This document shows positions 10,808 to 22,800 of a stretch of DNA of 64,000 bases, piece after piece. This DNA comes from Plutella xylostella (lineage: Eukaryota > Arthropoda > Insecta > Lepidoptera > Plutellidae), in the NCBI RefSeq assembly GCF_932276165.1, contig NC_064001.1, positions 999,501 through 1,063,500 of the forward strand. The letters run 5' to 3'. Both the position numbers and the translations under genes were made by a program. Within the stretch, counting starts at the first letter, position 1. Every line of letters begins with the position of its first letter. Under the pieces are notes generated by a model. That model saw only the letters and a list, made by a program, of their open reading frames with translations. It had not been told where the DNA came from and made no database searches.

Positions 10808-13800
10808 ATGGACAACAATCGTGAGAAGGACCGCGACCGCTCGAAGCGCGGCGACCGGCCGTCGAGGTTCTCTGACGCGACTCGAGACCGCTCCGGCGAC
10901 CGCGACCAGGGCGACAGCAAGCGGCTGTTCGTCTCCAACATACCCTACGAGTACCGGTGGACCGAGCTCAAGGACCTGTTCAAAGAAAAGGTATGTTTCT
11001 GATAAGGGAGTGAAGGTTTTATTAAAGCCTGATAGTTTTCTAAAGCCTGCAACCCACGTTGGCCGAGAGTTGTCGAATGAAGGCCAATGCAAACATGTAG
11101 ATGGAATATTTGCCTTGTATTACCATGCTCGGCGTCGCTTGCCTAGGTTGGTCAAGTATGAGTGTATAGCTCATTTGTCGTAGCTTGTCACCACTTGCAT
11201 TTGCTGGCGATCACTTTTGTCACTTCATAGTGGTGTGTTTTCTACACAAATGTCACATGTTCATACGTTTGGCCACTTATCTAGGCTGGCCTAGCTCCGG
11301 CCAAGTATTGCAGGCTGAACAATTAACATGTAACATCTAACAACTGAGGTACATAAGTTTGCGTTTGCCTGTGTTGTTAGAAAATACAAAAGAATTCTGA
11401 ACTCTCTTAATTGAAATATATTTCTATGTTCTCTTAATTTTTATTTTTTTTGTCCACTTTCTCATCTGCCATCAATATTCTGTCTAAATCAGATTGTATG
11501 TTCATTATCCCTCTTGTTCTCTTAATAGGCTTAAAAATCATATGTTTTTGTTTCAACCCTATAAAAACGCTTGATGATTGACCCCGAGTAGTTGCTCATT
11601 TGTGTGCCCAAAAGTGGAACAGAGTGTTTAACCAATGTCTAACTCCTGATTTAAACTAATTCCCAGGTGGGAGATGTAGCATATGTGGAGTTGTTCAATG
11701 ATGAGAACGGCAAGCCGCGGGGGTGCGGGGTGGTCGAGTTCTCCAGCGCGGAAGCCATGAAGAAAGCCCTCTCAGTCATGCACAGATACGAGCTGAATGG
11801 AAGGAAACTTGTACTAAAAGAACAGTCAGGTAATCTATTATTTATTTATTTATATTTTCGAGTCTGTAACATTCATGTACAAAAATTTTTTACATATAGG
11901 TACTGTAATTCATGAATGTATCTTAATATTTTTAGGCAATGAAAGAGGAAGAATAAACTCGTCACAACGAGGAGGCGGCGGTGGCGGCGGCGGCGGCGGT
12001 GGGGGCGGCAGAAACAACCGAGGAGATGATAAAGACTGGTGAGTATCAATAGCCATAGACAGCACTGGATTTTCTAAAGCAAATGATGTGACTTATTTAT
12101 GCAATTTGTCTTCTGATGCCTCGCAGGGCTGTGAACAGTATAATAACAGTACCATTCACCTGTTTATATAATATGTAGATATGTCATCTCAGCTCTACGA
12201 GACCCATATTGTAGGCTCTGTCTAGCTTGGGGTCAGATGGTCGTGTATGAGACATCCCCACTTATTCATTTACATAAGTTAACCAATAGAATAGAATAAA
12301 TCTTTATTCAAAGAAAACTCTGCCTACCCCGCAAGGGAGTACATTAGTACAAGGCGTGAGTGCGTGTTTTTTTTTTTTTTTTTTCAAAGAAAACAACTTA
12401 TGTTATTACATACATCCCACAAAACCAAATGTAATATGATTTGACTGTGGGACCAAAGTCATATTTGTCCCCTTAGTTACATGTCCACTCAAGTAACTTA
12501 GATCCCCTTAGAAGTACGTTGTGAGGGATAGCAGACAGAATTCCATACAATATTAATCTATTACTTTCATTCACATCCTTTCATGCTTGATTGTCCATCC
12601 GCAGGGGCATGACGGTGAGCAAGCCGCGCGAGCCGGAGAACTACAACACGTACGGGCTGAGCCTGCAGTTCCTCGAGAGCATCAACGTCATGCCGCCGCT
12701 CTGCAAGAAGGTGTTCGTCGCCAACGTGAGTCAACCCCACTGTGTCTAGTGTCTAACAGCAGGGGCGTGAGTCAACCCCACTGTGTCTAGTGTCTAACAA
12801 CAGGGGCATGAGTCAACCCCGCTGTATCTAGTGTCTAAAAGTAGGGGCATGAGTCAACCCAGCTGTATCTAGTGTCTAACAGCAGGGGCATGAGTCAACC
12901 CCACTGTATCTAGTGTCTAACAGTAGATGCATGAGTCAACCCCACTGTATCTAGTGTCTAACAGCAGGGGCATGAGTCAACCCCACTGTGTCTAGTGTCT
13001 AACAGCAGAGGCATGAGACAACCCCACTGTGTCTAGTGTCTAACAGCAGGGGCATGAGTCAACACCACTGCATCTAGTGTCTTACAGCAGGGGCATGAGA
13101 GAACTACATCCAACTGTATTGAGGACTTAATGGTGTAGTGGTTAGTGACCCTGACTGCTGTGCCGAAGGTCTCGGGCTCGATTCCCGGCCGCTTTATGTG
13201 TATGTACAATAAAGCCTACAAGGTTTTCCAATAAGAGGTGTCATTTTAATATTATAAAAAAAAACATTAAAAAAATATAAGTGATCCGATTTATTATACA
13301 GGGTTATTGGTAAGTAGACCGGATCCTTTCAGGAGGTGATAGAGGAAGGCATTTCCAGTCGATTGAACCCAATAATGTATTATCCTAAACTTAACCATTT
13401 CTAAGATATTTAATATTTAAGGTTTTTTAAATTTTTTGCCAAAATTGTATGCTTAAAACCTAAAATAAAAAAAACTAGCCACATTTTAATAATTTTTTTG
13501 GTTGTTTTGAATAAGTAACACCTTAATTAACTAATTAAAATAATCAAATGTGCATTATTCGACTTAAATTAGACATAATAACTCAAAATAGTTAAACATT
13601 TTGAAAAAATATTCAAAACGCAAAAACAAATAAATTAAATTAAAAAAGATTTTCATATAACATTTTTTTGTGCACTTCAGCTTAAAAACATGGTCGACTA
13701 ATAAGCTTTCAAACAAGATAATTCAATACCAAATCGATTAAGGTATCACCAAGATATGACCAAAACAACCAGCACAGACGGACAAAATTCAACAGGAAAA

Positions 13801-16800
13801 CTAACAAAATTAGCCCAATTTAACGGTAAAAAGTGTAATTGAACGGACTGATTGGTAAAAAACAAGAAGTTAAAATATTACTTAATATCCAAAAACTTGA
13901 TATACTTCTTATATCTGAAGCTCACTTAACAGAAAAAACATCTTTTAATTTGGAGGGGTATAGTACCTATGCTACGTACCACCCTGATAACACCTCTCAT
14001 GCAGGCACTGCAATTATTATAAAAAATACTCTTCAGCACCAATTACTCCCAGAGTGTAGATCAACAAAAATCCAGGCAACTTCAATAATGATACATGATA
14101 AACAGAGTCCAATCACAATAACATCCATCTACTGCTCGCCAAAACAAAAGAGGAACCCGGAGACTACAGAGGAGGATTTCAATAGATTCTTCGAGTCACT
14201 TGGTCATAGATTTATTGTCGGAGGGGACTGGAATGCAAAGAATCTACAATGGGGATCACGCCTCACCACAACACGAGGACGCAACTTAAAAAAGAGCATG
14301 GACTACCACAAGCTTAATGCCCTGACAACTTGTGAACCAACATACTGGCCCACTGACCCACAAAAACTCCCAGATCTGTTGGACTTCTTCATCTACAAAG
14401 GCGTGCAGACTCACTTTCTGTCAGTAGAAAGCTGCCATGACTCATCCTCGGATCATACACCAGTCATAGCGACTCTGAGCTATACCATTATTGAACGTCC
14501 CGTCAATCCGTACCTGTGCAACAATCACACAGATTGGGAAAACTTCAGGAGACATCTTAATGAAAACTTAAATCTCAAACTTTGTCTGAAAAGTGAAGAT
14601 GATATAGATACTGCCACCGAACATATCATAACATCCATTCAAAGAGCAGCATGGGCAAGTACTCCATCCCAGAAGAAATCAACTAACAATAAATCACACT
14701 CCAATCTTCCGTTTATTGTAAAGGAGAAAGTTTTAGAAAAACGTAGACTTCGACGCATTTGGCAGAATAGCCGGCATCCAGCAGATAAACGGGAATACAA
14801 CAAGGCAGCTGCAAGCCTCAAAAGGTTTCTTGTGGAAATTGAAAATGACACACTGCAACAGCGCTTAGAAAACTTGACAGCCAAAACTCCAGCAAAAGTT
14901 GAAAACTCCCTGTGGCAAACTGTCAAATCACGAAACAAACCACAACTGGCTCAACATCCCCTAAAAACGGATCGTGGCGAGTGGGCTAAAACGGACCCCG
15001 AAAGAGCTGAAGCCTATGGCTTATTTCTAAGTGATGTGTTCCAACCGAACAGCAGCATGGGAACAGAGACATTAGATGAAGAAGTTAGAAAGTTTCTTGA
15101 ATCTGACCTACAACTCAGTCTACCCTTACAACACTGCACACCGACAGAGGTCCGGAATACAATAAAACTACTGGAACTAAAAAAGGCACCAGGATTTGAT
15201 CTAATAACAGCAGAGATACTAAAACAACTTCCTAAAAAGGCAATAGTATTCATAACCACACTGTTCAATGCTATATTGAAAATGTCATACTTTCCTCGTG
15301 TATGGAAAGTTTCCCAGATAAAAATGGTACCTAAACCTGGGAAGCCTCCGCATCTGACTTCCTCGTACCGGCCAATCAGCTTGCTACCAGTGCTATCGAA
15401 AGTACTAGAAAAAATAATCAGTGCTCGATTAAATCAAAGCCTAAAAGACGCCAGTACTATCCCTGACCACCAGTTTGGGTTTAGAAAAAACCATGCCACT
15501 GTTGAACAAGTACACAGGGTCTGCGAACACATTAGGGAAGCTCTGGAATGTAAGAAGTACTGCTCAGGAGTGTTTTTGGACGTGCAACAAGCCTTTGACA
15601 AGGTATGGCATAATGGCCTGCTCTACAAGTTGAAAAAGTCACTGCCCCACAACTTGTACCTACTACTAAAGTCATATTTAGAACATCGCATATTTTATGT
15701 CAAGATTAATGACTCAGTCTCAGAGTTCTACGAGATCAATGCAGGAGTTCCTCAGGGCTCAGTACTGGGACCGTCGCTGTACCTACTCTATACTGCTGAT
15801 GTGCCTGAATCAGACAATGTGATGACCGCTACCTTCGCAGACGATACCGCTGTTCTTGCTTCCGATGAAAATCACAATCTGGCATCTGAAATGTTACAGA
15901 GCCATTTAGATAAAGTAAATAAATGGATGAGAGATTGGCGAATAAAGGCTAGCGCAACTAAGTCGAATCATGTCACATTTACCTTAAGGAAAAAAGACTG
16001 CCCTCCAGTGAAACTTGGAAATGAAGTGCTCCCCCATCAATCTACTGTAAAGTACCTGGGCTTCCACTTAGACAGGAAACAAACTTGGAAATGCCATATA
16101 CAGAAGAAAAGAGACGAGCTAAATCAGAGATACCGATCACTGGAGTGGCTTATGGGTAGAAAATCCAGAGTATCACTTGAAAATAAATTGTTGATTTACA
16201 AAACCGTCCTGAAACCCGTGTGGACCTACGGTATTCAACTGTGGGGAACAGCAAGCCAAACAAATATTGAAATCCTACAAAGATTTCAAAACGGAGTACT
16301 CAAAGCCATTGTAAATGCACCCTGGTTCACCAGAATGGATGAGGTGCATGAATATTTGAAAATGCCTACCGTGAGAGAGGAGGTTGCAAAACTTACAAGA
16401 ACCTACCGAGACAGGATTGTAAATCACCCAAACAAACTGGCCACTGACCTTACCAGTAATGTACCCACCAGAAGACTAAAAAGAAAAAACATCTGGGATA
16501 ACATAGACCAATAATACATTAGAAGGCAACCTGACAATGGGAGGGTATGCCTGCAAAGCCAATCATAAACCACGAAATGAACTGCTTATGGTTATATTAA
16601 ACCGATTGCATGTTGGCAAACAAAATATGAAAAAAAAAAAAAAAAAAAAAAAGTGTAATTGTTTTCAGTCCTGTTAACTTTAGTATAGAAACCCCTACTG
16701 AGTTTTCTCCGCTTTCTCTGGTTGTTTTGGTCATATCTAAGTGATACCTTAATCGATTTGGTATTGAATTATCTTGTTTGAAAGCTTATTAGTTGACCAT

Positions 16801-19800
16801 GTTTTTAAGCTGAAGTGCACAAAAAAATGTTATATGAAAATCTTTTTTAATTTAATTTATTTGTTTTTGCGTTTTAAATATTTTTTCAAAATGTTTAACT
16901 ATTTTGAGTTATTATGTCTAATTTAAGTCGAATAATGCACATTGGATTATTTTAATTAGTTAATTAAGGTGTTACTTATGCAAAACAACCAAAAAAATTA
17001 TTAAAATGTGGCTAGTTTTTTTTATTTTAGGTTTTAAGCATACAATTTTGGCAAAAAATTTAAAAAACCTTAAATATTAAATATCTTAGAAATGGTTAAG
17101 TTTAGGATAATACATTATTGGGTTCAATCGACTGGAAATGCCTTCCTCTATCACCTCCTGAAAGGATCCGGTCTACTTACCAATAACCCTGTATAAGTTA
17201 TTTGATTCATTTTATTATAAAGTATGTTTATGAGTCGATTGAGTGGTGAACTTTATCTATACTAGCTGCTAGTATACTACTGCGTTGTTATCATGTATCA
17301 AATAAAGGTTTCGTTATCTTTAAACCAGCATGTTTCTAACCAGTATTATTTGTTAATTCCAGTTGGACTACAAGGCGGACCGCGTGAAGATCAAGGAGAT
17401 CTTCAAGATGGCGGGCAAGGTGCGCAACATCGACCTCGCCGTGGACAAGGACGGCAATAGTCGCGGGTTCGCCGTCATAGAGTATGATCATCCCGTGGAG
17501 GCTGTACAGGTAGGTCACAAGAGTTTATAATAATATTAAATCATTTATTGCAGACTGTATGTCCATAAAAAGTTAGTAAGACAGGTACAAAAACAAAACA
17601 ATAAAAAAACAACATAGAAACTTAAATTAAGGGGATCCCTAAAGCTAAAATGCTAAAGTCGGCTTGATATACTTGATTAGATTGGAAAAACGGTGGCTTC
17701 TATCACATTGATAAAAATATATTTTGTAGCAGAGGGTATACTGAACATGTTAGTTGCTTATAAATTGGTGCAGGATTATAATAAGTATGTTAAAAAAAAT
17801 TGCAAACACACCATGTCTTTTGCCATTTTTTGACTTATTATGAAAAAACCCTCGAAATCAGAGGGCCCATTTTCATGGAATCTTATATGTATGTGTAGGT
17901 AATTAAATTCTTAACAAAGTTACCTTAAAGAGTTGGATTTAATGGACCAGAAGTCAACTTTTTTTGCAAAAAACTAATAAATTCCGGTTTAAAAATGATG
18001 ACACCGTGACAGATTTCAGATTTCTTCAGTCGTCGCCCTGGTGGCGGCCTGTTAGGAGCGATACCCACGCCATTTTATTTTTTATCAAATATTTCACAAA
18101 AACTGATTAAATCAACAAATTATGACTACAAGTATTATAATACATATGCATTTGCTATGGAAAGTTAATTTTCTAATCATTTTAGATGCAGAAAAGCCGA
18201 AAATTCTTAGAAAACATTTCGCCTTTTCGATTTGTTTACATTTTTTACTATAGAGTTACAGATGCATAGATAAAGGTAAACATTGCACATAATGACACTT
18301 ATTAGATTCTCCGAATAAGAACTATACGGTCAATGCAGTATGCCAAAGCGCGAGCCTGTTTATATTCTGAGGGGTAATTTATTTTATTTTAACGGTTGTG
18401 TATGGTAGGTAAGCTACACAATATACAGGGTGTTGAAAAGTAAGTTCATAATTTGTTTTATTTGAAACCAAAAACCGTAGTTACTTAAAAATATATATAT
18501 TTTAAGATGTGGTAGTCTGTACACTACAGGTTGTTAAAAATAAGTAAGTATTTTTAAAAATTGAAGATCTAAAATTTACATAATTTTTTAAATCTATTTA
18601 ACAAGCTTTGCAAAAAAGCGGTTAAGTGCGACTGTATCTCGCCATGAAAAAAATGAAATGTTTACTGTAGCTATGAATTTTATGCGTTACAAGTGGAATA
18701 AAATACCGCATAATATTATGTACAACTATGTAAGAGCCTAGTTTTAAAAAAAAAACTCATAAGAAAATATTAAATTTAAATACACAGGTTTTTTAACCCC
18801 TGAAGGAAATAGAGGGGTGTTATAAGTTTAAAGTAAGGGCTGATTTTTTTTTTTTAAATTAGGGTGATAGGTAATGTATATTTTTAATGATTTTTTCAAA
18901 TAGATAAATGTTATACCATTTTTAAATTGCCATAAAATTACCTATAGTTATAGTTATAGAAAAGGGCAGGGCTACCAGTGCCCATTCGCCACTGCAACCT
19001 AAAAGATCTATAAATTATGACTCCCCATGCCGAGTCTCACTCTACAGGCCCAGGTCTTTTATAAACCTGATATTACCTATACAGGATGTTGCAAAAAGGG
19101 TATACTGTGCCGAAAGGGTTTGACTCAGGGGTTATTCTGAACAACTTTTGTTCTCCAAGTTTTGGAAATTCTCGAAAAATAAATTCGGTCTCTATAGTAA
19201 AAAGTCACGTGATCGAATAAGTTTCTATGTAAAAGGTTTTGTTACGTGAATTTTCAAAATTGTAGAAGAAAAGTGGATCAGAATGGCACCTAAATCCACT
19301 TTTGGCTAAGCTTTATACCCTTTTTTCAATACCTTGTATAAAATATCGTCAGCGTCACCTTAGATCGTAATCATCGTAACTCCTCGTGACCAAATTTTAG
19401 AGGAGACAAAAATACTGTTTTATTTGTAGTTCTAGTTGGCATACTACCCACCTAAAGTTTTTTTTAACTAGCCTAAAAATGATTTGTTTAGACAGTCTAT
19501 CTTCCTGTTCAACCGCAGCCTGAGTGCCAGTGACTCAATGACTGAAAGGAGGCCATTAGTGCTCCTAAATAAATAAAGCAGGCCTGTAGATTATCTTTCA
19601 GTGTACCGACACATCTGATTGCTGTAAGAGCCTGATAAGCTCTTCGAACGAGTCATACCTCTGTGGTGGTACGGTTTCGACCTTTCGGACAGTCAGTTTG
19701 GCATCCGAAATGCGGATTCGAATAGTGGGTACAATACTTTGCGTTCGTTCACTGTCGGAGCAGGATAAGAACCACGGGCGAGTTGTTGCGCTGGCTGTTT

Positions 19801-22800
19801 GCTTAAAAACAGTAACCGCGTTCAACTCTATCCCCTAGAGGGCGTACCTTTAGGGCGGCTCTTGTATACCATCACTTGTCTTCTTATCTGCAGAAAATTG
19901 ACAGAGGTCATACGTGTCTAACAAGTACATTAAGGACGCGAAAAGAGAGGGTTTGTTTTCACTGAAGAAGTTCAGTTGCGGAGTTCCACAGCGGTAGGTC
20001 TTGGACCCCTCTGCTGTGGAACTTGGCATACAACGCGGTCCTGCAAATCAAGCTCGCAAACGGCGTTAGCACAGTGCATTTTTCTAATGTCACACAGGTC
20101 GTGAGGTAGGCTGAGAGCCTCCTTCGGGGATGACATCCCAATGATTCAGTACGAAAAAATTGCTGCAGCTGTGCTCGCCATGCAGTGCATGGGCTACTTC
20201 CGAATCTGGGGGGCTGTTGCAAAGGAGTCCGTTGCCTCTATACGGTACGGGTTCCGTGCGATCTATGATCCTTCCGGGAGCACCTGTCTTGTCAAGTCGA
20301 AGAGAATGGCTCGTATTCGACGCAACCTGCAGTACTGGTGGGATTGGTTGGAGGACAGGACAGCAGGAAGCTGCAGCAGCCGTCATGCTGTGATTCGACG
20401 CATAGATGCAAAAAAAAGTTGAAAGTAACTTCATGTTAATAAAATATTAGATCTTAATTTAACAACATAACATTGCAAAAAAAAATTAACATTGTTGAGT
20501 ATGTTATTGTAATTTACTAAAGTAGTAATAAAAACAAAGGCTTATTGCATAGTTTTCGTTCACGTTCGCCTACATCGCACGTTGTATATGAGAATAAAGG
20601 GTATAATTACTAAGTTTTCTTGTTTAAAAATCACGGTTTGGGGTTTAGAGGAAAACAAATGGTAAAATGCGGAATACAGTTTTTTTTTTTTCGAATAAAG
20701 AGGAAAACATGTGAATTCAAAAAACGTTTCTATTGACACCAAAGAGTACTTTTCGCCGAGAAAAGTGGAGTTACAATGTTTGCGATCTAAAGTGATGATA
20801 GAACTAGAACTTATTTTTTCAGTTCACCTGCTGTTGAGTGAAATCGTAATTAGGTAAATGACTCCTTGACATGAAAATAACTTTTTTTTTATAATCGTTA
20901 TAACAAAACCGTTTTTTTTAATACAGCAATATTTGTAGGTGTACTTACAGTGAGCAAAAGAGCGCAGCAAGGTGTAAATTTTTTGGTTTTTAAGAAACAA
21001 AAATATTATTTCTATCATATCCCAAATACACATAAGTACTTAAAAAAAAAATACACACTCTCGCCTTGTACTAATGTACTCCCTTGCGGGGGTACTTACA
21101 TGTTATTATTTTTCTGGTGACCTCCCCATATCCCTTTGCCAGCTACGTAACCTTTTGTGACACCCTGTATATGCAGAGTTCTGCAAACTACTGTTCTGCT
21201 TTTGAAACACCAAAAAAAACAGGTCGTCTAACTAAAAGGTCACGTGACAAAAAAAAAATTATATGAAGAAGCGTTTTTTTCATGAATATAAAAAATTACG
21301 TAGGATAAAAGTTTTTCAGAGTGACGCCTGAGTAACGCCCTTTCGGCTAACTATACTTTTTTTATTACACGGGGGCAGAGTTTAATACAACACCCTGAAC
21401 TATTAAACTCTGATAATATTTTCGCGATTTTTTTACATTCTGATTTCATTTCCTGGCTTAGAAATAACATCAATAACATGCTGCACACGTAGGTTTCGGC
21501 ATAGTATTAAACCCTTTTTGCAACAACCTGTATAAATATCGGCACGGGTACGACTTTATATATAATTAATTATTAAATATTAAAAATACTTTCAAATAAA
21601 AATAAATATTTTCGTATCACAAAACAATATTACTTACTTAGTATATTTTTAACAAAGTGGCATGTCTTCACTTTTCTGTTTTCGAGTACTATGTTAAAAT
21701 TTCATGTCATTGTCCGTAGAACGCCCCGCATACCTCAACCCCCCCTCACTAGATTTGACAGATTCTGATTTTCTTCCAGCTTTAGTGACAGCCTTAAACA
21801 TTCAAGGCCACCCAGTGCTGATACACGTTTTAGTATCGAACACAAAACATAAAAGTGGTGGTAGGTCGTCTACTGGCTTTCTGGCGTGAGCTTGGGTGGC
21901 ATAATAGCTAGTCACCCCATAGGTATTCCGTGTATAATAGATAGAATTTGATAGAAAGATAGACAAAACATAGAAGAAAGAACACCTCACAAACCACAGA
22001 TTTATCATTTGTTACTTGAATGTTCGGTGTTACTTATGGTGACGAAGTGACGATAGGAAATGAGAAAACTCAATAAATTGCAGTAGTTCATTCTAGTGGA
22101 AAATAGTCCTAGGGAGTTTATTTCTAGACATGCACAAAGGTCACATTCGTCCAAGCAAGGTTCAGGTTCAGGCAAGGTCAGAAAATAAATCACTATCTTT
22201 ACATTTTCAGCGCCTTCTACAAGTAAACTATATTTCCATTGCAGGCGATATCAATGTTCGACAAACAAATGCTGTACGAGCGCAAGATGACCGTCCGCAT
22301 GGACAAAGGCGTGTCAGAGAAGTCAGAATTCCGTCTACCAGAGGGCCTGAAGAGCATCGGTCTAGGCCTCGGACCCAACGGGGAGCCTTTAAGAGACGTG
22401 GCCAGGAATCTACCGCAGACACAGCCAACGCAGAACCTGAGTCTATCCAACACTGGGACAACGTTTGGGACCAGTGTGCTGGGAGCGGTGCCCAATGCCG
22501 GGGTCTCGTTGAACGGGCTGGGCACGGGGCTCGCAGCCAACTCCTTGAACACCAACTCTGCCCTCGGCAACAGTTTGGGTCTGCAGGTGAGAAATGTGAG
22601 AATGTTTGGTTTTTTTTGGTTGCTTGGTTATGGGTTGACTGCAATTTTTTTACTGCACTTTGGGTTTAACTAAGCATGATGTAATTATTTTGTAATGTGC
22701 CCTACCCACATAGCATAGGTAACTTTTTTGTCATTGTTGATCGGCTGATTGAAACAATACTCAGGGGAACGTGACCTTACGTTGGATTGGTATTGGTGAC

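Larger units (their letters stand above)
13299..17191. mobile_element. DNA transposon with ~480-bp terminal inverted repeats, split by a LINE
   Basis: Arms at 13299-13782 and 16718-17191 are long, nearly identical inverted repeats with outer ends CAGGGTTATTGGTAAGTAG. Both ends are flanked by TA (13297-13298 and 17192-17193), the target site of Tc1/mariner-type elements. Without the nested LINE it would be about 1.07 kb and has no transposase reading frame, so it is a non-autonomous, foldback-like element. It lies wholly inside rump intron 4. Confidence 0.85.

Noticed and set aside
13125..13215. A tRNA gene
   Set aside because: A and B boxes are present but no folding acceptor and anticodon arms; a similar element occurs elsewhere in the window, so a SINE is the better call.
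13839..13841. TTG as start of the 891-codon LINE frame
   Set aside because: The codon lies in the target-site duplication; the frame is simply open at the truncation point and has no real start.
19598..19825. 75-codon minus-strand frame in rump intron 5
   Set aside because: It sits beside the reverse-transcriptase relic and could be a retroelement fragment, but no motif can be named.
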